DNA of 40,318 nucleotides, taken from positions 1 through 40,318 of IMG/VR virus record IMGVR_UViG_3300047168_000266; one strand, given 5' to 3'. Origin of the DNA: a virus. The notes beneath the pieces were generated by a model, which saw only the letters and a program-made list of their open reading frames with translations, was not told the DNA's origin and ran no database searches. Shown here one piece after another: positions 23,972 to 32,488 of this stretch (position 1 is its first letter; each line of letters starts with the position of its first letter). The position numbers were made by a program, and so were the translations under genes.

Positions 23972-24717
23972 GCGGCCTCGCTCATTTCATTGGGCACAAA
24001 CAGCTCGGCGATGCTGCCTGAATATTCCTGCGCACCCACGTGCAGCAGGTTGATTTCAGCATCGATCCAGACGGTGCCGCCCGCCTCGCGCCAGCGCCGG
24101 CAGAACAGGTAATCCTCGCCGATCTCATCCTCACCTGAGCCGAACTGGAAGAACGAATGGTACATGTCACGCTGGCCGTCCGGCATGTCACCACGCCCGG
24201 CCAGCTTCCATTCGGGGTGGAGAAGCGCCAGTTGCGTCAGCGCCGCGCGGCTGATGCGCAGAAAGCCGGTTCCCACGCCTGCCACCTCGATTGCGCCCAT
24301 ATCGTCCTGGTGCAGCTGGACGTTGGCATCCGGCAGAAGCCAGGCGCACCATACGGCCGGGTCGCTGTTCGGCTTGGCGCTACGCTTGCGCCCGCACCCG
24401 CCGATCACATCCTTGTCCGACGCGAGCAGGCGCAGCACGTCATTCGGCTTCCAGCCCATATCCGCATCGATGAAAATCAAATCGGTGCAGTCACTGGCCA
24501 GGAAGGTCGCGGCGAGCTCGTTGCGGGCCCGGGGCAGATTGGAGTTGCCAATCACGAACTGGCAGCAATGGTGCACCCCCATGCGCTCAAGCGTAAGGCA
24601 TGTGTCCACCAGCGCCCGCGTATACTGCCAGGAGGTGTCACGGTACACTGGCGTCGCGATCATCACGCGGCGCGACCGGACGGCAGCAAGCCGCCCGGTC
24701 ACATCGTCATTCGCCAT
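23968..24717 (-). CDS. Glycosyltransferase, GT-A type
   Basis: Protein of 249 residues. After an N-terminal R-V-M-I-A-T-P-V-Y strand it has the GT-A metal and sugar-nucleotide motif F-I-D-A-D-M-G-W (82-89, D84-x-D86), and a late D-E-I-G-E-D-Y-L-F-C-R-R-W block resembling the catalytic E-D region. No membrane segment, so it is cytosolic. It lies between a decoration-type gene and small head genes, all tightly packed, so its target may be a capsid or tail protein, or a host surface or small-molecule acceptor. Donor sugar and acceptor are unknown. Confidence 0.8.
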   Translation of the reverse strand: MANDDVTGRLAAVRSRRVMIATPVYRDTSWQYTRALVDTCLTLERMGVHHCCQFVIGNSNLPRARNELAATFLASDCTDLIFIDADMGWKPNDVLRLLASDKDVIGGCGRKRSAKPNSDPAVWCAWLLPDANVQLHQDDMGAIEVAGVGTGFLRISRAALTQLALLHPEWKLAGRGDMPDGQRDMYHSFFQFGSGEDEIGEDYLFCRRWREAGGTVWIDAEINLLHVGAQEYSGSIAELFVPNEMSEAA

Positions 24718-24719
24718 GA

Positions 24720-25196
24720 TTAAACGGGCGCTGCCAGGCGGTCGAAACCGGCGAAGAAGCCGGCGGCAATCGCCGTGGCCGTATCGGTGCCCGTGGCGCT
24801 CAGAGTCGGCACGAACAGCACGCGAACATACCGGCGCGCACCGGTCAGATCGACCCCGAACGGCACCTGGCTTTTCACCGTGCCGCCGCCGGCTGGCCCG
24901 GTGGCAACCACCGCCGAAGCCGCCGTGGAGAAATCGGAGAAATTAACCCCATCAGGCGAGTCCTGCACGTCGAACGAAACCGCGAGCGTATTGCCGCTGC
25001 CGAGCGTGGCAGCAAACAGCACGTCGATCTCGGCCGCATTCGGCAACGAACCGCCGGCAAACCCGCCACGGTCGATGGTCACGCTGGTCACCGTGGTGGC
25101 ATTGCCCACCCCGCCGGCCGTCAACGCCACCTGGTCAGACAAGCGGCGCATCGAGCCGAGGTCAGCAATATCGTGTTGAAGGACGATATCCGCCAT
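24720..25196 (-). CDS. Possible capsid decoration / small structural protein
   Basis: Protein of 158 residues, beta-rich, glycine- and threonine-rich (L-A-V-S-F-D-V-Q-D-S-P-D-G-V-N-F-S-D-F) with R-R-Y-V-R-V-L-F-V-P near the end, a strand pattern often seen in phage head or jelly-roll proteins. It directly follows the major capsid gene, a common slot for decoration proteins. The role is inferred from position. Confidence 0.6.
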   Translation of the reverse strand: MADIVLQHDIADLGSMRRLSDQVALTAGGVGNATTVTSVTIDRGGFAGGSLPNAAEIDVLFAATLGSGNTLAVSFDVQDSPDGVNFSDFSTAASAVVATGPAGGGTVKSQVPFGVDLTGARRYVRVLFVPTLSATGTDTATAIAAGFFAGFDRLAAPV

Positions 25197-25224
25197 GTTG
25201 AAACTCCTTTAATGAAAAGCCTTC

Positions 25225-25243
25225 GCGCGAACGCCGTTCGCGC
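25225..25243 (-). other. Perfect 9-bp-arm hairpin downstream of major capsid gene
   Basis: Arms gcgcgaacg and cgttcgcgc flank a single base. On the minus strand the sequence after the hairpin includes CTTTTC, a weak T run, so it could be a partial terminator or an mRNA stability element after the capsid gene. It shares its core with palindromes at 19791 and 31834. Confidence 0.5.
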
Positions 25244-25269
25244 TCAGGTCGATTGATGATGATGGTGAA

Positions 25270-26649
25270 TTAAGAGATCGACGGCGCCCAGCGAACAAAC
25301 TGGATCACGGCCACAGCGGCATCATGACGCATCTGGAAATCATGCTCCTCGATCGCGCGGATCAGGGTCTGGTCGTTCTGGAACGCCGAGACCGTTTGAC
25401 CGGACGCGTTGATGTAGCTGCCGTCTTGCGAAACGGTAAGCTCCATCTGCATCGAATCAAAGATCATGGACTCGGTCATTTCGGCGAGGACGATCAGCGA
25501 GCAATCCTTATACGTCGCCGTCGGATCCCAATAGTTGTTCGGGATCTGCGTGGTTTTCTTCACCGGATAGCCCATCAGCTTGCCTGCCGAGAGTTCTTCC
25601 CGATAGACATACACGCCGAGGCTGTTCTGCAACCCGTTGAGGAAATTGTACGTCCGGGGGCGCATGAACCACACCCGGCGATTATCCGGCACGTTTACCT
25701 CGTCCAGCTTGTTGATGGCGCCGGTCAGTTCGTTATTCACCGTCGCCGCCGTATAGACCAACGTCGAGGCGATAAAGTTGCCGCCAACGCCGGCCGTGCT
25801 TGCTGCGGTCGTGCTGAGCAGAGCCGCCGTGCCGCCGTTCGCCGAGGCATAGCCGCTGGCAAAGGAGATGTAGCCGCGCGGAGTTGCCTGCGTGCCATCA
25901 CCCAGCAGAAACGCCAAATCTTCGCGCAACCCGATGACTTTGACCAGATCGTCGCGCACAAACGCATCAACGGCCGGATCGGAATAGCGCATCATGTCGT
26001 TGCTCACCGGCACCAGCGCGGTCAGCTTTTTATAGCTGGCCACGATCTGGTTCAGCGTCTGCTGGCTCGACTGGATGATGTTGCCTTCGGTGCCGTAGCT
26101 CGCATTGGCTGCGCTCGCCTGCCCCGGCAAGGTCATCGTGCCGCGAGGCATGGGAATGGTGCGGGGCATGCTGCCGCGCACCACCGCCAGCGGCCGGAGC
26201 AACTCGATGATCTCGTTCATGTAATCGGGCGGCACGATAAAGCCACCGGACGGCCCGTTGTTGGTTTGCAGCGCCTTGGTCACCGGGTGGTTTTCGCCGT
26301 AAATCTCGATCGAGGCGGTGCGCGCGGTGTAAACCGAGCCGCCACCCTTACCAATCATCTTGGCGCAGCCTGCAACAACAAGGGATTTTTCGCTCTCATA
26401 CATGTCGCTCTTGGCACTGGCCGGCAGCGTCACGCTCTGGCCGCTCACCGGCTGGGCATCCTCAGCAGCAATCTGCTGCACGCGAAGGGTGCGCTTGATG
26501 CTCGCATCAAACCCCTTTACCTCGAGGTCCAGTTCGTCGAACTGCTTCTCCTCCTCCGCGGTGAGAACATCTTTTTTGGCAAGCGCATCGAGCTTGTCGA
26601 ACGCCGCCGAACGCTGTTTGCGGAGATCCGCCAGCTTCTGCACGTGCAT
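25270..26649 (-). CDS. Major capsid protein, HK97 family
   Basis: Protein of 459 residues from ATG 26649, which has GGAG six bases upstream; an ATG twelve bases earlier is less well placed. The N-terminal 100 residues form a charged coiled coil (A-E-E-E-K-Q-F-D-E-L-D-L), the HK97 delta domain that acts as scaffold and is removed by the protease. The shell domain starts near S-G-G-F-I-V-P-P-D-Y and has P-R-G-T-M-T-L-P and L-L-G-D-G-T-Q-A-T-P-R-G. It assembles the head, downstream of the protease and portal. Confidence 0.93.
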   Translation of the reverse strand: MHVQKLADLRKQRSAAFDKLDALAKKDVLTAEEEKQFDELDLEVKGFDASIKRTLRVQQIAAEDAQPVSGQSVTLPASAKSDMYESEKSLVVAGCAKMIGKGGGSVYTARTASIEIYGENHPVTKALQTNNGPSGGFIVPPDYMNEIIELLRPLAVVRGSMPRTIPMPRGTMTLPGQASAANASYGTEGNIIQSSQQTLNQIVASYKKLTALVPVSNDMMRYSDPAVDAFVRDDLVKVIGLREDLAFLLGDGTQATPRGYISFASGYASANGGTAALLSTTAASTAGVGGNFIASTLVYTAATVNNELTGAINKLDEVNVPDNRRVWFMRPRTYNFLNGLQNSLGVYVYREELSAGKLMGYPVKKTTQIPNNYWDPTATYKDCSLIVLAEMTESMIFDSMQMELTVSQDGSYINASGQTVSAFQNDQTLIRAIEEHDFQMRHDAAVAVIQFVRWAPSIS

Positions 26650-26753
26650 GTAAGGCTCCATATGGAAAGCGGCGCCAAAATGGCGCCGCGAGCGGCTTGC
26701 CCAAGGCCGGTTCGGGCTTCCGGCGATATGCCGGAATTCAAAAATTCGTTTTT

Positions 26754-28259
26754 TTAGGCGGCAGTGCGCAGCCCATCGACGGCCTTGCGCCGTGCGGCCA
26801 TGGCTTTGGCGTTGGCGCTACCGTCGCTGTCGCCAGTTCCGCTCGATGTCTGGACCTCTTTGCTGTCCGCGTCTTCCAGCAGCCCCTTGATCATATTGGC
26901 GGACTTCGTATGCGCCTTGAGCGCAGCACGGTGGCTGTCCATTGCCTCATCATGCTGCGCGAGCGCATCGCGCAGCACTTCAGCTGTATTGGCGGAAATT
27001 TTCTTGCCCGACTTCACCACCACCGTGGCCATCGCCTTGGCGCGACACATGCCGGCAAGAAAGCGCCGAGCCGCCGGCGTCTTGCCGGCCTGCACAATCA
27101 CCACGTCATCAGCGCCCAGGCCGTCCATCTCTTGTTCCTGACCAAGCGTGCCTTGCGCCTCAACAATTGCCTCCTGGACCTCTTCGACCGTCATGGCGAT
27201 CAAAGCAGCGCCCAGGTCCTGCATCACTGCCGCGAGCTGCGCGGGCAGCTTGCTGTCATCACCCTCGAGCGCGGCCTCGATCCGCGCCGAGCTTTGCAAC
27301 CAGCCAAGGCTGTCCAGCAGCCAGGCCAGATGCCCGATGTCGCTCAAATCCTTAACAACCATCACACCACCTTGTTTCAGCCCAAGGCTCTTGTGCCGCC
27401 GGGCAATTACGTTTTTTTTCTCATCCTCGGCCGATTTCATCTTCTCTTCATAAGCATCGATGACAGCCTGGGCCTCTTTCTTCGTGCTCTCCGGAATATC
27501 CGTCTGCGATATGCGCGACGCAGCCGCACGAATTCCCGAGGCAACGGCGATCAGCTTGCCATTCTTGATGTCGGCAAACGGCAGCTTGTAGCTGCCTTTC
27601 AGCCCCGGGTTGGTCGCGTCATAGGCAAGGAAGCCCTTGCTTGCCTTCGCCGCATCCGGATGATCGCCGTTAAATCCTGCATCATCCAAAATCCGCTCAG
27701 CGGCGTCACGGCCGTCCCAATCGGATTCCTCATCAATTTCCAGATCCTTCGCCGCGGCCACGGTCCAGTCCTCGGCACTGCGCCGGACCATTGCACGCTG
27801 CGTGACCACAGCCTCCTTGTTGGCAGGGATCGACACGATGCTGACTTCCATCAGGTCGCACGTCAGGTACCGGAGCGGCGGGTTCTTTTTCCCCTTCATG
27901 CCCGGGTCCATCAGCTCGAAATCCGTCGGATCGAAACCGATCGAAACCGTTTTCAACACGCCGGCTTTCACCAACCCGCAGATTTCGTCGGCTTTCTTCG
28001 AAATTCCTTCCGGCGCAAAGTCGATGACCATCTGGATGTCGGTCGCACTGCGCTGGATCTCGCTGGCGCTGCCGATCGGATGCTCAGGGTCGTGCTGCCA
28101 GAGGATAATGGGGTTCGCCAAAAAACCGGTGAGATCGATACCAGACTGCACAACCTGCTCGCCCGCGCGGTCCACCACACCGGTGGTGCAAATCACGCGC
28201 ACTTGGCGCGGCCCCAGCTGCTCGGTCTGCGCCGCGAAGGCTTTATGGATCCTGCTCAT
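26754..28259 (-). CDS. HK97-type prohead protease with long C-terminal scaffold-like region
   Basis: Protein of 501 residues from ATG 28259, with GGAGG upstream and two bases after the portal stop; a longer frame to 28394 only reads through portal. The protease domain (1-170) has the W-Q-H-D-P-E-H (catalytic His near 56-60) and T-V-S-I-G-F (Ser106) motifs of family U35. A second domain (about 200-300) contains L-K-G-S-Y-K-L-P-F-A-D, and the remainder is helical and charged. Most HK97 proteases are near 200 residues, so the extra part may act as scaffold. Confidence 0.9.
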   Translation of the reverse strand: MSRIHKAFAAQTEQLGPRQVRVICTTGVVDRAGEQVVQSGIDLTGFLANPIILWQHDPEHPIGSASEIQRSATDIQMVIDFAPEGISKKADEICGLVKAGVLKTVSIGFDPTDFELMDPGMKGKKNPPLRYLTCDLMEVSIVSIPANKEAVVTQRAMVRRSAEDWTVAAAKDLEIDEESDWDGRDAAERILDDAGFNGDHPDAAKASKGFLAYDATNPGLKGSYKLPFADIKNGKLIAVASGIRAAASRISQTDIPESTKKEAQAVIDAYEEKMKSAEDEKKNVIARRHKSLGLKQGGVMVVKDLSDIGHLAWLLDSLGWLQSSARIEAALEGDDSKLPAQLAAVMQDLGAALIAMTVEEVQEAIVEAQGTLGQEQEMDGLGADDVVIVQAGKTPAARRFLAGMCRAKAMATVVVKSGKKISANTAEVLRDALAQHDEAMDSHRAALKAHTKSANMIKGLLEDADSKEVQTSSGTGDSDGSANAKAMAARRKAVDGLRTAA

Positions 28260-28260
28260 C

Positions 28261-29604
28261 TCACTCCTCCGCCGGGGCTTCATTCGCCCCGGCCCCGATT
28301 TGATCACCCGAAGTCGGCACGGCGATCGACGGGAGCTGCCCATTCGGGGGCCGGCCGTTCCCATCGGGTGCTGTGCCCGTGATGTCGCTACCAAGCGATG
28401 CGGTGTTCGCCGGCATCAACAACACGTCAGCACCTTGCATGGGTTTCAGCTTCTCACTGCGGCGCGGCTCATTTTGCGTGAGGAAGCCGGATAGGATGCC
28501 CACACGATAATTATTGTACCGCGTGTTAATGTCGGCCCGAAGCAGATCGGTCTCATCGAAATCGAGGAACAGCCCTTCGGCCTCGAGGTCGAACGTGAAC
28601 CCGAACCGCGACTCCCACCGCTCGAACTCCGGCGCGATCGTGCCGTTCACATATTCCTGATTCTGCTCAGGCATGCTCTTGGCCGAAGTCTTCTGTAAAA
28701 CGCCCACCTTGTACGGCGGCACACGAAACCAGCGGCACACATCCTCAACCTGGAAGCTGCGCGATGCCAAAAACTCAAGATCAACCGAGGTGAGGCTGAG
28801 TGGCTCGTACTTTACCCCCTCTTCCAAAATCGCCGTCTTACCGATGTTCTGAATACCACTCTGAAAATCATTCCAGGATGCCTTCAATCTCTCATAGGCC
28901 GGGTCGGACAACTTGTCTGGCGCTTGCAGCACGCCACTTTTGCGCGCGGCGTTTGCCATCCAGCGCGCCGCCTGCTGTTCCTGGCCCATCGCGAGGCCAA
29001 TGGAATCGCGGCCCAGCCCAATGGTCGAAGCCGCGACCAGTGAATTGAACGTCAGCCCGCGAATATGCAGAACATCCTCCGCCGGTATCGCCGTGGGAAA
29101 ATCCTTCAGCATCGCAATCTGCCACAGCCCGATGCGGTTCACCTGGTAGAATATCGAACCGTCACCCGATTCCAGCACCAGCACAGCATCAGGATTGATC
29201 GGAATAAACTCAATCGGATTGCCCCGCGTATCCCGGCGGATCGCCGCATAAGCGTTCCCGCGCAGCTGCAGCCCGGCTTCCATCTGCTCAGCAAATTCAA
29301 ACCAGGACTGCACGCGGTTCGGTTTGATGAGCAATGACACGAGCGGATGATCGGTGACGATCTCCTCGCTGCCATCCTCCATCTTGCGTTTCAGTTGCGG
29401 CTTGCACCGCGCAAAATCGATCGCGACCGTCCGCACGCAGGCATAGACCGTGCTCACAGTCATCGCCGTGCCCTGGCTGATCAGTAGCCCGGTGGCGGAC
29501 GGCACGGATCCCAAGGGCGGAATCATGCCATAACTCGGCGTGCCGGCGTAGCCGCGGCTGACAGCCGGCGCCAGGCCGCGCGTGATGGCTCGCATCAACC
29601 CCAT
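28261..29604 (-). CDS. Portal protein, HK97 family
   Basis: Protein of 447 residues. Markers are T-V-Y-A-C-V-R-T-V-A (about 53-62), the Y-A-A-I-R-R-D region, the V-C-R-W-F-R-V-P-P-Y-K-V-G-V block (about 293-306) and the C-terminal G-F-L-T-Q-N-E-P-R motif. Portal forms the dodecameric DNA entry pore and docks the terminase. It lies between a small membrane gene and the protease, the standard order. The ATG at 29604 closely follows the upstream stop. Confidence 0.93.
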   Translation of the reverse strand: MGLMRAITRGLAPAVSRGYAGTPSYGMIPPLGSVPSATGLLISQGTAMTVSTVYACVRTVAIDFARCKPQLKRKMEDGSEEIVTDHPLVSLLIKPNRVQSWFEFAEQMEAGLQLRGNAYAAIRRDTRGNPIEFIPINPDAVLVLESGDGSIFYQVNRIGLWQIAMLKDFPTAIPAEDVLHIRGLTFNSLVAASTIGLGRDSIGLAMGQEQQAARWMANAARKSGVLQAPDKLSDPAYERLKASWNDFQSGIQNIGKTAILEEGVKYEPLSLTSVDLEFLASRSFQVEDVCRWFRVPPYKVGVLQKTSAKSMPEQNQEYVNGTIAPEFERWESRFGFTFDLEAEGLFLDFDETDLLRADINTRYNNYRVGILSGFLTQNEPRRSEKLKPMQGADVLLMPANTASLGSDITGTAPDGNGRPPNGQLPSIAVPTSGDQIGAGANEAPAEE

Positions 29605-29607
29605 GGT

Positions 29608-29811
29608 CTATCGGCCAGCCCGGCTAGCCAGAAACGATGCAGCAAGCAACACCCCGCCGCCTACAATGTACCCGGCGGGGTGATAGATCATCCACGCCCC
29701 GCGCGAGACCAGAACGCCGCCTGTAATGCCTGCGGCGTCCGGCAGCAGTGCGATGAACTCTCTGACCACAACGCCCGCCAAAAAGGCAATGCCGCGTCCA
29801 CTGCCTCTCAT
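29608..29811 (-). CDS. Small membrane protein between terminase and portal
   Basis: Sixty-seven residues, overlapping the terminase stop by ATGA. Two hydrophobic stretches are visible (I-A-F-L-A-G-V-V-V-R-E-F-I-A-L-L near the start and Y-I-V-G-G-G-V-L-L-A-A-S-F-L-A near the end), with a basic C-terminal A-G-R. Small membrane proteins in this slot occur in related phages without known role. Confidence 0.6.
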   Translation of the reverse strand: MRGSGRGIAFLAGVVVREFIALLPDAAGITGGVLVSRGAWMIYHPAGYIVGGGVLLAASFLASRAGR

Positions 29812-31382
29812 ATCACCCGTATCCCTCTCGATTCATAAACAGATTTTCCAGAGCCAACCTCTTCAGCAGTCGCCCGGCCCACACCCATAATCGCGCCAAC
29901 AATCCCATCTATCCGCTCGCCGGAGCGCTCTTTATCCGGCTTCTCGTTTCCCGCCGGGTCAGTCCGCGTCGCCAGATTGCTCGCGTTCCACGCCAGCACC
30001 GGGTGCCCGCCGTGGACGATCATCTTACCGGAAACGAGCCGCAAAAACTCCCGCGTCGGCCCCGCCATGGAGGACATCCCTTGACGGAACTCAAACATCG
30101 GAAACCCCTCGTCCTGCAGCTCGAGCGCGATCTGCGAGGCGTTCCATGGGTCGTAACCGATGCTTCGAATATCAAACGCCTGCCGGTCCTGCTCGAGCTG
30201 AACGCGGATGGCGCGGTAATCAACCACGTTGCCATCCGTCGCCTGCAGCGCACCACCTTTGTGCCAGAGCGGATAATTCACTCGGTCCCGCCTGGCGCGC
30301 TTATCCATATTTTCTTCCGGCACAAAAAACCGGCACAGAATATAGTACGGCTCGTCATGCGCTTGCGGCGGAAACACCAAAATCAGCGCCGTCAAATCCG
30401 TCGTGCTGGCCAGATCGAGTCCGGCGTGACATTCGCGCCCGGCCAGAAACTCCTCCAATTCGTCCCACGACACGTCCCCGGTGCAGGCGTTCCACTCCTC
30501 AGCCGTTATCCGCCTGGTTGCCTGCTCGACCCATTGGTTGAGATGCATTTGTCGGAAGGTGTTTTCATACGCCTTGATCTCCTCAGCCTTCTTCGCCTCG
30601 TCGGCGAGGTAGCTGGGCTGGACGCTGATCCCATAACCCGGGTTCGCCTTGCGCCAGGTCGGCTCTATCTTCCAATCGTCGCTGGTCTCTGCGCCATAGA
30701 TGCAGACCAACAGCGTGGGATCATCGATCACGCCGGCCCGTACCTTCAACGCATATTCATGCATCTCCCAGCCGAATGATTTTTTATCATTTCCCGCAGT
30801 CGTCGCCATGAACTCGATAGGCTGTGTCCGCGCGCCCTGGCTTGTGTGCAGCACGTCGTAGAGCGAGCGGTCACGATAAGCATGCACCTCGTCCATGATC
30901 AGCGCCGAGCTGTTCAACCCGTCCTTGTTCTTCGCATCGGCGGAGAGGGGCCGCATCGAGGCGTTAAACTCGCCGCAATAAATCGACTGCTTGAACAACT
31001 CGCAATGCTTCAGCAACTCAGGGCTACTCCGGATCATGTTGTAGCTCTCGTTGAAGACGATCCTGGCCTGATTCTTGTCGGTGCCGGCCGTGTAGACCTC
31101 GCCGCCATATTCACCGTCCGCCAGCAGCGCCAGGATACTCACGCCCGCGCAAAGCGTGCTCTTGCCGTTCTTGCGCGGCAACTCCAGCCAGCATGTCCGG
31201 TACCGCCTCAACCCCGTCTTGCGGTCACGCGTCCCGAAAAACGGCGCGATAACGTCTTTGATCTGCCAGTCCGACAACCGGAAGGGCTGGCCTGCAAATT
31301 CCCCTTTCGAATGTCTCAGGTATCTAGGGAAAAACTCAACCGCCGCTTCAGCAACCGCATGGTCGAAATAATAATCAGGCAT
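29808..31382 (-). CDS. terL: Terminase large subunit
   Basis: Protein of 524 residues. The ATPase domain has the Walker A-type L-P-R-K-N-G-K-S-T (68-76) and Walker B A-L-I-M-D-E-V-H (160-167), with the coupling motif A-T-T-A-G-N after it. The nuclease domain has G-L-D-L-A-S-T-T-D-L-T-A-L (near 320) and a late E-R-I-D-G-I-V-G-A-I acidic motif. It pumps DNA into the prohead and cuts the concatemer. It overlaps the small subunit gene by eight bases. Confidence 0.95.
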   Translation of the reverse strand: MPDYYFDHAVAEAAVEFFPRYLRHSKGEFAGQPFRLSDWQIKDVIAPFFGTRDRKTGLRRYRTCWLELPRKNGKSTLCAGVSILALLADGEYGGEVYTAGTDKNQARIVFNESYNMIRSSPELLKHCELFKQSIYCGEFNASMRPLSADAKNKDGLNSSALIMDEVHAYRDRSLYDVLHTSQGARTQPIEFMATTAGNDKKSFGWEMHEYALKVRAGVIDDPTLLVCIYGAETSDDWKIEPTWRKANPGYGISVQPSYLADEAKKAEEIKAYENTFRQMHLNQWVEQATRRITAEEWNACTGDVSWDELEEFLAGRECHAGLDLASTTDLTALILVFPPQAHDEPYYILCRFFVPEENMDKRARRDRVNYPLWHKGGALQATDGNVVDYRAIRVQLEQDRQAFDIRSIGYDPWNASQIALELQDEGFPMFEFRQGMSSMAGPTREFLRLVSGKMIVHGGHPVLAWNASNLATRTDPAGNEKPDKERSGERIDGIVGAIMGVGRATAEEVGSGKSVYESRGIRVI

Positions 31383-31935
31383 TGCCCGCGGCTCTCAAAG
31401 CACCAAGCGGCGAGCCACCTGGCGATGGCGGCGTGGGCGCTGGCCTATCGCCACCGCCGCTCAGCGGCAGTTGCGGCTGGCCATCCTTCGTCGCCGCCAC
31501 AACCATATGCGCCCGGATCCGGCTGATCGACGTCATGCCGAACTCGCGCTGCATGTCGCGGATGTGCCGCCGGCACTCTTTCTCGATATCGACTTCAGGC
31601 CGCTTGCGGCTGTACGTGCCGTGCTTGGATTCAACCTGATAGGTCATCCCCATCTCGTCGATAATTTTTTTGCAGGCGTTGTAACGTTTGATCGTCGCGA
31701 CATAAATTTCGAACGCGCTCATGTCGCTCTGGCGCAAGAGGTTCAAATTTCCGACACGGCGTATCTCCGCGCGCCAGATCTCTTTTTCCTCATCGCTCAG
31801 ATGGACCGGCGCCGGAAATTCCTCGGCTTGCACCGGGAACGCCGTTCCCGACTTTTTAGCTGGCTTGGCCAGTTTACGTTTACCCGGATTGCCTTGTGCA
31901 CGCTTGAGCGCGTCCGTCTTCGAAAGACGCCCCAT
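31375..31935 (-). CDS. terS: Terminase small subunit, P27 family
   Basis: Protein of 186 residues with the basic N-terminus K-R-A-Q-G-N-P-G-K-R-K and the central helices of P27-type small terminases (L-S-D-E-E-K-E-I-W-R-A, then Y-V-A-T-I-K-R-Y), ending in a proline/glycine-rich tail. It recognises the packaging site and recruits TerL. A long palindrome (31834-31850) lies inside its coding sequence. The packaging site itself is not identified. Confidence 0.88.
   Translation of the reverse strand: MGRLSKTDALKRAQGNPGKRKLAKPAKKSGTAFPVQAEEFPAPVHLSDEEKEIWRAEIRRVGNLNLLRQSDMSAFEIYVATIKRYNACKKIIDEMGMTYQVESKHGTYSRKRPEVDIEKECRRHIRDMQREFGMTSISRIRAHMVVAATKDGQPQLPLSGGGDRPAPTPPSPGGSPLGALRAAGNA
31834..31850. 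repeat. Palindrome cgggaacg-c-cgttcccg inside terS
   Basis: Perfect eight-base arms around one base, followed on the plus strand by acttttt, so it looks like an intrinsic terminator for antisense (plus-strand) transcription. It encodes part of the small terminase N-terminus on the minus strand. Its core matches palindromes at 19791 and 25225. Confidence 0.6.
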
Positions 31936-32028
31936 CGATACCTCGTTGAAAAAAAATAAGTTTTCAGAATTTCGCGGTCACACACGTGTGACCCAAACGC
32001 GGTTGCGGGCAGCCAGCGCCCGGGCTTT

Positions 32029-32361
32029 TTAAACCCCCCGCCACCCCGGCCGGTTCCACGACTGATCGCGCGACGTCCTGGCCGAGTGATGCGGGTGGCA
32101 GTACGGGCGAAGGTTCGACCAAGACAGTCGAAGCTCCGGCCTATCGCGCGGGCTCTCGATGTGATCAGCATCGGTGGCGGGTTGACCGCACCCCGGATGG
32201 CAGCACAACGGATTAGCCGCCAAAAACATCTTCGAGCACCGCCGCCACGCGCCGTCGTATATCGCATTCTTCTCTGGCGCCCGCGCCCGATCGAACTCAC
32301 GGCGCTTGACCTCAGCCGGCTTCCAGCCCGGCGGCCGATGTGTCGGCGGCTTACTTGGCAC
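32029..32361 (-). CDS. HNH endonuclease
   Basis: Protein of 110 residues from GTG 32361 (product begins M-P-S-K-P-P-T-H-R-P-P-G-W-K-P, a familiar start for this family); a TTG further upstream would lie inside the terminator hairpin. The HNH core is C-C-H-P-G-C-G (zinc cysteines), T-D-A-D-H-I-E (catalytic His), S-W-S-N-L-R-P-Y-C-H-P-H-H. HNH proteins beside terminase genes aid DNA cleavage during packaging in HK97-like phages. It is the first gene after the early-late terminator. Confidence 0.88.
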   Translation of the reverse strand: MPSKPPTHRPPGWKPAEVKRREFDRARAPEKNAIYDGAWRRCSKMFLAANPLCCHPGCGQPATDADHIESPRDRPELRLSWSNLRPYCHPHHSARTSRDQSWNRPGWRGV

Positions 32362-32372
32362 GCGGTTGCCCA

Positions 32373-32404
32373 ACAAAAACGCCCGCAACCGTTACGGTGC
32401 GGGC
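32373..32404 (-). terminator. Rho-independent terminator between early and late genes
   Basis: Read on the minus strand, gcccgc/gcgggc arms plus inner accg/cggt arms (32381-32404) form a strong hairpin with one bulge, followed by GTTTTTG (32374-32379). It lies upstream of the HNH and terminase genes. Readthrough would need antitermination. Confidence 0.8.
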
Positions 32405-32488
32405 GCAAATCAACCTCATACGCTTTCTTGTCTGATAAGCGTCCGATTCGTCAAGCATCCCTGGAATTTGCTTGACCATCGCCTGTCC

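Noticed and set aside
25324-26757. 477-codon plus-strand ORF opposite the major capsid gene.
   Set aside because: A shadow of the capsid gene in GC-rich DNA, rich in arginine and histidine with no recognisable motif.
26697-28382. 561-codon plus-strand ORF opposite the protease gene.
   Set aside because: A shadow ORF: the minus strand holds a clear HK97 protease with ribosome site and motifs.
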